The notes under the pieces: generated by a model
Told to the model about the DNA's origin: nothing
Database searches by the model: none
Seen by the model: only the letters and a program-made list of their open reading frames with translations
In this document: positions 1 through 5,605 of the stretch, in pieces
Layout: each line of letters starts with the position of its first letter
Numbering within the stretch: position 1 is the stretch's first letter
Position numbers and translations under genes: made by a program
Assembly: GCA_017419065.1 (NCBI GenBank)
Contig: JAFOMB010000134.1
Span: 1 to 5,605, forward strand
Reading direction: 5' to 3'
DNA from: Erysipelotrichaceae bacterium
GTDB lineage: Bacteria; Bacillota_I; Bacilli_A; Erysipelotrichales; Erysipelotrichaceae
Length of the DNA stretch: 5,605 bases

Positions 1-1550
1 AAACTGGAAACAGCTGTCCTTTCGACTTCCAGAGCTTTCCGGTACTCTGACAGGAAGCGGTCGAAGCCTTCCATCTCCTTAGGATCCGCCAGGACCGTCA
101 CGGTCTTCGCGCCGGCGAAGACCTTCTGATCGAGGTAGTCTTCCAGCGATTCGCCTTCTTCCTTCCAGAGGAGATAGGCGCTTAACAGCGCCATCCCGTA
201 CGGACCGCCTTCTCCGGCTGTCTCCATGACGCTGACCGGAGCCTTGATGGCCGCGGAAAGGATACGGGAACCGACGCCTTCCGTCTTGAAGAAACCGCCG
301 TGTCCGTAGATCTTGTCGATCTCCACCTCTTCTTTGGCGAGGATGTCCATCCCGATCTTGAGGGTGGCCATCGCCGAGGAGAGATGGGTACGCATGAAAT
401 TGGTCAGGGTGAAGGAGGAATCCGGCTTGCGTAAGAAGAGCAGTCTTCCCTCATCGAAGTCGGTCACTCCTTCTCCGGAGTAGTAATTGACGCTCTGAAG
501 ACCGCCGCAGTCGGCGTCGCCCTTCAGCGCTTTCTCAAAGAGCTTCGTATAGAGCGTATTCGTATCGACATCTGTGCCGAAGAGTTTCAGTGTCTCATTC
601 AGAAGTCTGATCCAGGCATTGATATCGGATGTGCAGTTGTTGCAATGGACCATGGCTACCGGCATTCCCGAAGGCGTCGTCACCATGTCGATCTCGCGGT
701 GTCTTTGAAGTTTCTTATCCGTGACCACCATGGCGAAATCACTGGTCCCGGCTGAGACATTGCCGGTCCTGACCCGGACGGAATCCGTCGCGGTCATGCC
801 GGTACCGGCATCTCCCTCGCACGGTGCTAACGGGATCCCGGCTTCGAGATCTCCCGTCGGATCGAGGAAGAGCGCCCCTTCTTTCGTGAGTCTTCCGGCT
901 TCCTGTCCTGCCAGTCTGATCTCCGGTAAAAGCTTCAGAAGATCAAGACCGGTGAGTTCGTTGAACTTTCTCACCATCTCTTCGTCATAGCAGAGTTTCT
1001 TCGAATCGATCGGAAACATGCCCGAGGCTTCGCCGATGCCCATGACCCGTTCGCCGCTGAGCACTTCGTGAACATAGCCGGCGAGCGTAGTGATGTGATC
1101 GATGTCCTTCACGTGTTCTTCTTTATTCAGGATGGCCTGATAGAGGTGGGCGATGGACCATCTCTGCGGAATGTTGAAATCAAAGAGGTCGCTGAGCTTC
1201 TCCGCGGCTTCCTTGGTGATGGTATTGCGCCAGGTGCGGAACTCGCATAACTGCTTCCCCTCTTTATCAAAAGGCAGATAGCCGTGCATCATGCCGGAGA
1301 TGCCGATGGCACCCGTTGCGTGAAGACTGACGCCGAGATTCCTCTTCACATCTTCCTTGAGGTCCCGGTAGCAGTCCTGCAGCCCCTCTTTCACTTCTTC
1401 GAGGGAATAGGTCCAGACGCCGTCGACCAGGCTGTTTTCCCAGGTATGACTTCCCTGGGCGAGGATCTCATGATCCTTTCCGATCAGGACCGCTTTGATG
1501 CGGGTGGAACCCAGTTCGATCCCGATGGCTGTATCCCGGAGGTTGGCCAT
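1..1550 (-). CDS. FGGY-family carbohydrate kinase, probable L-ribulokinase (3' end cut by window edge)
   Basis: Reading the minus strand from the ATG at 1550 gives 516 residues with no stop before the window edge. FGGY kinases are usually about 500-550 residues, so only a short C-terminal piece should be missing. The N-terminal motif IGIELGSTRIKAV (about 9-21) is the first phosphate-binding loop of the actin-like ATPase fold. EGDAGTG (245-251) carries the likely catalytic base Asp247. GNVSAGTS (263-270) and GHGGFFKTEGVGSRI (416-430) match the C-terminal nucleotide-binding lobe, and the pair in HCNNCTSD (302-309) is distinctive. Coming directly after araA, it most likely phosphorylates L-ribulose to L-ribulose 5-phosphate in the cytoplasm. 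Its N-terminus looks more like the xylulokinase-type branch than E. coli AraB, so the substrate is inferred from context and no symbol is given. The start lies one base after the araA stop. Family call is firm; ribulokinase activity is probable; xylulokinase is the main alternative. Confidence 0.9.
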   Translation of the reverse strand, partial: MANLRDTAIGIELGSTRIKAVLIGKDHEILAQGSHTWENSLVDGVWTYSLEEVKEGLQDCYRDLKEDVKRNLGVSLHATGAIGISGMMHGYLPFDKEGKQLCEFRTWRNTITKEAAEKLSDLFDFNIPQRWSIAHLYQAILNKEEHVKDIDHITTLAGYVHEVLSGERVMGIGEASGMFPIDSKKLCYDEEMVRKFNELTGLDLLKLLPEIRLAGQEAGRLTKEGALFLDPTGDLEAGIPLAPCEGDAGTGMTATDSVRVRTGNVSAGTSDFAMVVTDKKLQRHREIDMVTTPSGMPVAMVHCNNCTSDINAWIRLLNETLKLFGTDVDTNTLYTKLFEKALKGDADCGGLQSVNYYSGEGVTDFDEGRLLFLRKPDSSFTLTNFMRTHLSSAMATLKIGMDILAKEEVEIDKIYGHGGFFKTEGVGSRILSAAIKAPVSVMETAGEGGPYGMALLSAYLLWKEEGESLEDYLDQKVFAGAKTVTVLADPKEMEGFDRFLSEYRKALEVERTAVSS

Positions 1551-1551
1551 A

Positions 1552-3012
1552 CTATTTCAGCTTCCAGACCAGGTCGTTGACCAGAAGCTTGTCTTCCAGC
1601 CCTTCGACGGTCGTATCCTTGTCGATATGGACATATTCGATATCCATGATATTGGCGAAGTCTCTCATCATCTCCGCGTCGACATCATAGCTCAAGACGG
1701 TGTGATGGGCACCGCCGGCTGTGATCCAGCGTTCCACACCGGTCAAGAGATCCGGCATCGCCCGCCACATGACTCTGGCTACCGGCAGATTCGGCATATC
1801 CATGATCGGCTTGACCGCTTCGATGTCCTGGACGATCATTCTCATTCTTCCGCCCATGTCGATGAGGGAGACGACGATGCCCTTTCCGGCCTTGCCTTCA
1901 AAGACGAGTCTTGCCGGGTCCTTCTCGTTCATCCCGATACCCAGGTGATGGGTCTCGATGCGCGGTCTGTCAGCCGCGACAGACGGACAGACTTCCAGCA
2001 TGTGGGCGCCTAAGGAGTATTCCCTGCCCTTTTCCAGATGATAGGTATAGTCTTCCATGAAGGCGGAAGCTCCGTTTTCCTTTTCGCCCATCTTCTTTAA
2101 GATGGCCGTCATGGCGCTGACTTTCCAGTCGCCCTCTGCCCCAAAGCCGTAGCCCAGAGACATCAGGTGCTGAGAGGCCAGACCCGGCAGCTGTTCCATC
2201 CCGTAGAGGTCCTGGAAGGTATTCGTGAAGGCTTTGCAGCCGTTCTTGTCCAGCATCCTCCTGATCGCGATCTCTTCTTTTGCCTGATAGCGGATCGCGT
2301 CTGTATTCTCTGTATTCACGTCATAGAGGGAGAGATACTCTTCCATCTGCTTGTCGATCTCTTCTTCCGTGACCTTGTTCATCTCTTTCACGAGGTCCCC
2401 GACAGCCCAGGAATTGACTTCCCAGCCCAGTTTCCTCTGTGCTTCGACCTTGTCGCCTTCGGTGACGGCAACGTCTCTCATATTATCGTTGAAACGCATG
2501 ACCTTGAGGTGTCTCGAGAAGTCGACGCCGACGCAGACCTTCATCCACTTGGCCAGTTTCTTCGCGACTTCGTCGTCTTTCCAGTAGCCGGCGATGACTT
2601 TTCTCTTCAGGCGCAGTCTCGCCCCGATGAAGCCGTGTTCCCGGTCGCCGTGGGCGGCCTGGTTGAGGTTCATGAAATCCATGTCGATCTCTTCGTTCGG
2701 GATCTCAAGATTGTACTGCGTGGCAAAGTGGCAATACGGCTTCTGTAAGAGCTGCAGTCCCGTCAGCCACATCTTGGACGGCGAGAACGTATGGCACCAG
2801 GTCACGATGCCCAGACAGTCGTCATCGTAGTTAGCTTCCTTGATGACCTTGGTGATCTGATCAGACTTCTCCCCGGTGACTTTATAGACGAGCGGGTACG
2901 GCAGTTTTTTACTGAGTTCTTCCGCCATCTCCTTCGCTCTGGCAGCGACCGTATCCAGGACTTCCTGTCCGTACAGATCCTGACTGCCTACCACAAACCA
3001 GAATTCTTTCAT
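1552..3012 (-). CDS. araA: L-arabinose isomerase
   Basis: This 486-residue protein converts L-arabinose to L-ribulose, the first intracellular step of bacterial arabinose catabolism, using a divalent metal, usually manganese. Its length fits the family (about 475-500). The N-terminus FWFVVGSQDLYG (4-15) and WCHTFSPSKMW (72-82) are hallmark AraA segments. The metal and catalytic residues known from E. coli AraA (Glu306, Glu333, His350, His450) have clear counterparts: Glu293 in GAEGDWK, Glu320 in FMEDYTYH, His337 in GAHMLEVCPS, and the His436-His437 pair in AGGAHHTVLS. All are intact, so the enzyme should be active. It is cytoplasmic, with no signal peptide. The ATG at 3012 is supported by a GGAGG eight bases upstream and by the start of the conserved N-terminus. 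It sits 3 bases after the GH2 gene and 1 base before the FGGY kinase gene, as part of one operon. Identification is near certain. Confidence 0.98.
   Translation of the reverse strand: MKEFWFVVGSQDLYGQEVLDTVAARAKEMAEELSKKLPYPLVYKVTGEKSDQITKVIKEANYDDDCLGIVTWCHTFSPSKMWLTGLQLLQKPYCHFATQYNLEIPNEEIDMDFMNLNQAAHGDREHGFIGARLRLKRKVIAGYWKDDEVAKKLAKWMKVCVGVDFSRHLKVMRFNDNMRDVAVTEGDKVEAQRKLGWEVNSWAVGDLVKEMNKVTEEEIDKQMEEYLSLYDVNTENTDAIRYQAKEEIAIRRMLDKNGCKAFTNTFQDLYGMEQLPGLASQHLMSLGYGFGAEGDWKVSAMTAILKKMGEKENGASAFMEDYTYHLEKGREYSLGAHMLEVCPSVAADRPRIETHHLGIGMNEKDPARLVFEGKAGKGIVVSLIDMGGRMRMIVQDIEAVKPIMDMPNLPVARVMWRAMPDLLTGVERWITAGGAHHTVLSYDVDAEMMRDFANIMDIEYVHIDKDTTVEGLEDKLLVNDLVWKLK
1561..1565 (-). promoter_or_regulatory. 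Weak ribosome-binding site for the FGGY kinase gene
   Basis: GGAAG within the last araA codons lies ten bases before the kinase ATG at 1550. The match and spacing are poorer than for the two upstream genes. With the araA TAG only one base before the ATG, the kinase probably depends on ribosomes that terminate at araA and re-initiate. Confidence 0.5.
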
Positions 3013-3015
3013 GAT

Positions 3016-5301
3016 CTATTCCTCCACTTTCACTTCTATTGTACAGTCTTCGCAGCGGACCGTCATGACGCCCGCTTCTTTCGCTTTCACGATCGCCAGC
3101 GCCTTTCCGTAGTACGTCGTGTATTCTCCGGTATGGACGTCTTCGATCGTTCTCGGGTTTGCGCTGCCGAAGGCCAGCAGTTCGCCGTTTTCCACTTCAA
3201 CTTTCAGTTTGCGGTCGGCATTGACTTCCGTGATCCCGTCCGCGTCTTCGATGCGTACCGGAACATAGAGGATATCGCCCGCTTTGACGCAGTTCTCTTC
3301 CGGTCTCAGGACCGCTTTCAGTTCTCCCTTCGCGGAGACGAGTTCGTTCCGTCCGGTCTCTCTGCCGTCTCTGTCATAAGCGACGGCTTCCAGTTTTCCG
3401 GCTTCGTATTTCACTTTGAAGACGGCGCGTTTGTCCTTGAGAGCCTTCTTTCCGACTTTCTTTCCGTTGAGATAGAGCTCAGCCTTCGCGGCGTCCGCGA
3501 AGACTTCGACGACGGCCTTTCTTCCCTCGCAGCCCTTCCAGGACCAGGTCGGTAGACCGTTCGTACCTCTCCAGGCAGCCTTGAACACTTTCTGATCGTG
3601 ATTGATCGGCTGAACGTCGATCAGCGGTTTTTCAGTGCTGTGCCATACGGCTCTTGTCCAGTCGGCTTCCGCGTTCGGATCGCCGAGGATATCGAAGGCA
3701 CCGGTATCGGCCAGCCACCACGGATACGGCTTGGAGAAGCCGGCAGCGTCTTTCGTATAAGCCCAGGCACCGATGCCGTTTTCACCGATGTAGTCCCAGG
3801 CTGTCCACATGAAGTCGCCGCAGACATTATCCAGTTCCTCGACCATCTTCCAGTTCTTCGGGATGTCATACGGCATCGTCTCGGAACCGAAGATCAGTCT
3901 CTTCGGATGGAGTTTCTGATCGATCGCGTATCGGCCGGAGGCGTAGTTGTATCCGCAGAGATCGAGTTCATTGAGGGAAGGTGAACAGATCTCGTCGGCC
4001 TTCTTCCCGTTGGCGGCCTTGTTCATGCCGGAACCGACCATCGACACGATCATGTTGAACATCGTAGAGTTCATGCCGTTCATCTTGTTGGTATCCTGGT
4101 TCATACCGCCTTCTTCTTTATAGATGCCCTTGCCCTTGGAGGCATTGGTGATGATCATCAGGTTGAATCCGCCGGTGACCGGTCTGGTCTTATCCAGTTC
4201 GTGGAAGAGCTTCACCATTTCCCGGACATCGTCGATACCTCTCTGGACCGCCGGTTCCGATACTTCGTTGCCGATGGAGTAGAGGATGACGGACGGATGG
4301 TTGTAGTCTCTTTCGACCATCTTCCGGATGTCTTCCATGTGATGGTCTTCCCAATACGTGGCGTAGTCATACTTGTTTTTGTGATTGAACCACATGTCCC
4401 AGGTCTCATCCATCACATACATGCCCAGTTCATCACAGGCCTCCAGCATCGCTTCGCTGGTCGGATTGTGGGCGCTGCGGATAGCGTTGAATCCGGCTTC
4501 CTTCAGGATGCGGACTCTTCTGGCTTCGCTCTTTTTATATGTGGCAGCTCCCAGTAAGCCGTTATCGTGGTGGATACAGCCGCCCTTTAAGAGGACCTTC
4601 TTTCCGTTGACGTAGATCCCGTCGCTTCTCTTTTCGATCTGACGGACACCCAGGCGGATCTCCGCTTCGTCGTCTTTCAAAGATGCCTTTACAGTGTAGA
4701 GATACGGATGTTCAGCGTCCCAGAGTTTCGCGTTTGGAATGATGACTTCAACATCGTTTCCTTCTGCTTCTGCAACGGCATCTTCTCTATCGAGGATCGT
4801 CCATTTGACTGTTCCTGCCGTAGTCTTCGCGTGTAAGGCGATAAGGCCTTTTTCATAGTCAAGGGTCTCGGTCTTGATACCGTTTGGCAGGATGTGATCG
4901 CCGTCTGCTGTATACAGCGTGACATCACGGTAGATACCGGCACCGGAATACCAGCGGGAATCCGGCTGGTCCAGGTTATCGCATTCGACCTTCAGGATGT
5001 CCTCTTCTCTGACTTCTCCCAGTTCTACCGTAAACGGGATATAGCCGTAAGGTACATCTGCCTTTAGTTCATCATTGAGGTAGACTTTGGCGTTCTTATA
5101 GACGCCGTCAAAGTTTACATAGGCATGGGCAGAGGAGATTCCGATCTGTTTTGTATAGAGGTAATTCCCTGCCTGGAAGAAAGCCTGGGCATCTCCTGCC
5201 GGGGCATCTGCTGTACGGGCTGTGTGGAACATCTCATCTCTCGGCAGAGTGACAGGTCTTCCGTTGACGGTCCAGTTCTGATTGAAATTCTGTTTTTTCA
5301 T
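3016..5301 (-). CDS. Glycoside hydrolase family 2 protein (beta-galactosidase-like, cytoplasmic)
   Basis: A 761-residue retaining exo-glycosidase of family GH2. Domains in order: N-terminal jelly-roll (about 40-132, with AGIYRDVTLY at 121-130), an Ig-like sandwich (about 138-221), a TIM barrel (about 222-560), a DUF4982-like domain (about 565-655, with AELYLNGKKVG at 607-617) and a C-terminal Ig-like domain (about 660-760). NAIRSAHNP (272-280) is the GH2 signature. YSIGNE gives acid/base Glu346 after Asn345; IFGSET gives the probable nucleophile Glu474. The N-terminus (MKKQNFNQNW) is not a signal peptide, so it acts on imported oligosaccharides. Substrate cannot be read from sequence. Next to araA, release of terminal alpha-L-arabinose or of beta-D-galactose from arabinose-bearing glycans is plausible, since beta-galactosidases often accept alpha-L-arabinopyranosides. 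The start has a strong AAGGAG. A methionine-rich stretch (about 380-430) interrupts the barrel. The family is firm; specificity is unknown. Confidence 0.93.
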   Translation of the reverse strand: MKKQNFNQNWTVNGRPVTLPRDEMFHTARTADAPAGDAQAFFQAGNYLYTKQIGISSAHAYVNFDGVYKNAKVYLNDELKADVPYGYIPFTVELGEVREEDILKVECDNLDQPDSRWYSGAGIYRDVTLYTADGDHILPNGIKTETLDYEKGLIALHAKTTAGTVKWTILDREDAVAEAEGNDVEVIIPNAKLWDAEHPYLYTVKASLKDDEAEIRLGVRQIEKRSDGIYVNGKKVLLKGGCIHHDNGLLGAATYKKSEARRVRILKEAGFNAIRSAHNPTSEAMLEACDELGMYVMDETWDMWFNHKNKYDYATYWEDHHMEDIRKMVERDYNHPSVILYSIGNEVSEPAVQRGIDDVREMVKLFHELDKTRPVTGGFNLMIITNASKGKGIYKEEGGMNQDTNKMNGMNSTMFNMIVSMVGSGMNKAANGKKADEICSPSLNELDLCGYNYASGRYAIDQKLHPKRLIFGSETMPYDIPKNWKMVEELDNVCGDFMWTAWDYIGENGIGAWAYTKDAAGFSKPYPWWLADTGAFDILGDPNAEADWTRAVWHSTEKPLIDVQPINHDQKVFKAAWRGTNGLPTWSWKGCEGRKAVVEVFADAAKAELYLNGKKVGKKALKDKRAVFKVKYEAGKLEAVAYDRDGRETGRNELVSAKGELKAVLRPEENCVKAGDILYVPVRIEDADGITEVNADRKLKVEVENGELLAFGSANPRTIEDVHTGEYTTYYGKALAIVKAKEAGVMTVRCEDCTIEVKVEE
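3021..3025 (-). promoter_or_regulatory. Ribosome-binding site of araA inside the GH2 3' end
   Basis: GGAGG overlaps the last sense codons of the GH2 gene and stands eight bases before the araA ATG at 3012. Ribosomes finishing GH2 therefore pass over and expose the araA start, so translation of the two genes is probably coupled. Confidence 0.85.
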
Positions 5302-5342
5302 TTTTTCTCCTTATATCCTTTCCGAAACAACTTTCTGTATCC
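5302..5342 (-). other. Short gap between the GH3 remnant and the GH2 gene, no promoter or terminator seen
   Basis: These 41 bases hold the GH2 ribosome-binding site and little else. A TTGTTT and a TATAAG occur, but only nine bases apart, too close for a sigma-70 promoter. There is no hairpin followed by a T-run. The gap therefore looks like the inside of an operon, implying that GH2 was originally transcribed from upstream of the GH3 gene. Confidence 0.6.
5307..5312 (-). promoter_or_regulatory. Ribosome-binding site of the GH2 gene
   Basis: A full AAGGAG lies five bases before the ATG at 5301, with an all-A spacer. It fixes the GH2 start and shows that this gene is set up for strong independent initiation after the 41-base gap that follows the GH3 stop codon. 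Confidence 0.9.
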
Positions 5343-5462
5343 TCAGAGGAAATCCTCTACTCGGTATCTTCTTGCGACGCTGGAATCGACGACACTGCGG
5401 ATGATGTTGGCAGCAGCGCGTCTGAGGTCTTCGTGAGTGACTCTTCCCTCCTTCAGGCTTCC
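5343..5462 (-). pseudogene. C-terminal remnant of a GH3 beta-glycosidase, 5' truncated
   Basis: On the minus strand, reading towards the TGA at 5345-5343, about 38 residues remain: SLKEGRVTHEDLRRAAANII, then a tail ending in VEDFL. The pattern of a short loop, GR(V/L)T, an acidic residue, DL, Arg, then an AAxNI(I/L) helix and a terminal extension is the usual end of clostridial-type GH3 beta-glucosidases and beta-xylosidases. The frame meets a stop (TGA at 5465-5463) immediately upstream and has no start codon or ribosome-binding site, so more than 90% of a typical 700-800 residue enzyme is absent. The opposite strand from 5462 onward codes for an AraC-family protein, which marks the break. 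When intact it was probably the first enzyme gene of the operon, 41 bases before GH2. The call rests on a short tail and could be confused with another helical C-terminus, so certainty is moderate. Confidence 0.6.
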
Positions 5463-5605
5463 TCAGGATGGACAGAGCTTCCTCTCTGCTGAAAGAAAAG
5501 ACTCTGTCGATGGAGGAGATCTCCACAGCACTCGGCTACAGTGATCTGCCCAGTTTCTACAGAGCCTTTAAGAAGTTCTACCGCATGACACCGCTGCAGT
5601 ATCAG
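5462..5605 (+). pseudogene. C-terminal HTH fragment of an AraC-family transcriptional regulator, 5' truncated and running off the window
   Basis: The plus-strand frame starting at 5462 gives 48 residues to the window edge. They begin LRMDRASSLLKEKTLSMEEI and continue with STALGYSDLPSFYRAFKK and FYRMTPLQYQ. This is the second helix-turn-helix of AraC/XylS proteins: RxxRAxxLL, the ISxxLGYSD turn, FYRAFKK recognition region, and a closing TPxQY. In most members a Gly stands where Tyr-Arg-Met is found here. AraC proteins end a few residues after this motif, so only a short tail should lie beyond 5605. The N-terminal sensor domain and the first HTH are missing. The frame meets TGA at 5438-5440 and the bases in between encode no AraC-like sequence. 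An ATG at 5468 has no convincing ribosome-binding site. The orientation, divergent from the operon, suggests it was the local arabinose or oligosaccharide regulator. It is non-functional as drawn. Confidence 0.8.

Noticed and set aside
1495..3555. Several long plus-strand open frames opposite araA and GH2 (about 170 to 250 codons)
   Set aside because: They lie antisense to genes with intact, recognisable catalytic motifs. Their composition (rich in His, Asp, Phe, Arg) is that of a mirrored coding strand, and none shows a known motif or a convincing ribosome-binding site.
5318..5340. Possible operator around the small palindrome TTTCCGAAA, or a catabolite-repression (cre) site
   Set aside because: The palindrome is only nine bases and does not fit the cre consensus well; such short symmetry is expected by chance.
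5311..5526. A 71-codon minus-strand open frame spanning the GH3/AraC junction
   Set aside because: It is out of frame with the GH3 tail and antisense to the AraC HTH, both of which give family-like protein. Its product is Arg/Gln-rich with no motif.
5468..5605. A small independent gene starting at the ATG at 5468 and encoding a single HTH
   Set aside because: No ribosome-binding site precedes the ATG, and the two residues upstream (Leu-Arg) continue the AraC pattern, so the ATG is an internal Met of a longer ancestral protein.
1..5605. Search for CRISPR arrays, tRNA or rRNA genes, insertion sequences, phage genes or toxin-antitoxin modules
   Set aside because: None seen on either strand; almost all of the window is accounted for by the metabolic operon and the two gene remnants.

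Overview
The window holds the left-facing (minus-strand) part of an L-arabinose utilisation operon. In transcription order it reads: the C-terminal tail of a glycoside hydrolase family 3 (GH3) enzyme (5462-5343), a cytoplasmic GH2 glycosidase (5301-3016), L-arabinose isomerase araA (3012-1552), and an FGGY-family sugar kinase (1550 to beyond position 1). The last gene is cut by the window edge after 516 residues. At the right edge the plus strand carries only the C-terminal helix-turn-helix of an AraC-family regulator (about 5462 to beyond 5605).

The proteins look like those of an anaerobic, gut-type Bacillota (Firmicutes) bacterium of moderate GC, perhaps Erysipelotrichia or Lachnospiraceae. 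This rests on the style of the GH2 and FGGY subfamilies, strong AAGGAG/GGAGG ribosome-binding sites and very tight gene packing. No marker gene fixes the taxon, so it is only an impression.

Functionally the set is coherent. The GH3 and GH2 enzymes would release sugars from imported plant oligosaccharides in the cytoplasm. AraA converts L-arabinose to L-ribulose, and the FGGY kinase probably phosphorylates the ribulose. An L-ribulose-5-phosphate epimerase (araD) and a transporter are not in the window and might lie past position 1. GH2, araA and the kinase are separated by only 3 and 1 bases, so they should be co-transcribed and translationally coupled.

The oddest part is 5343-5605. Two genes that should be divergent, a regulator and the operon's first enzyme gene, have both lost their 5' ends and are joined back to back near 5459-5465 with essentially no spacer. 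The simplest reading is one deletion that removed the start of the AraC gene, the shared promoter region and most of the GH3 gene. An assembly collapse would look the same. As drawn, the operon has no recognisable promoter in the window.
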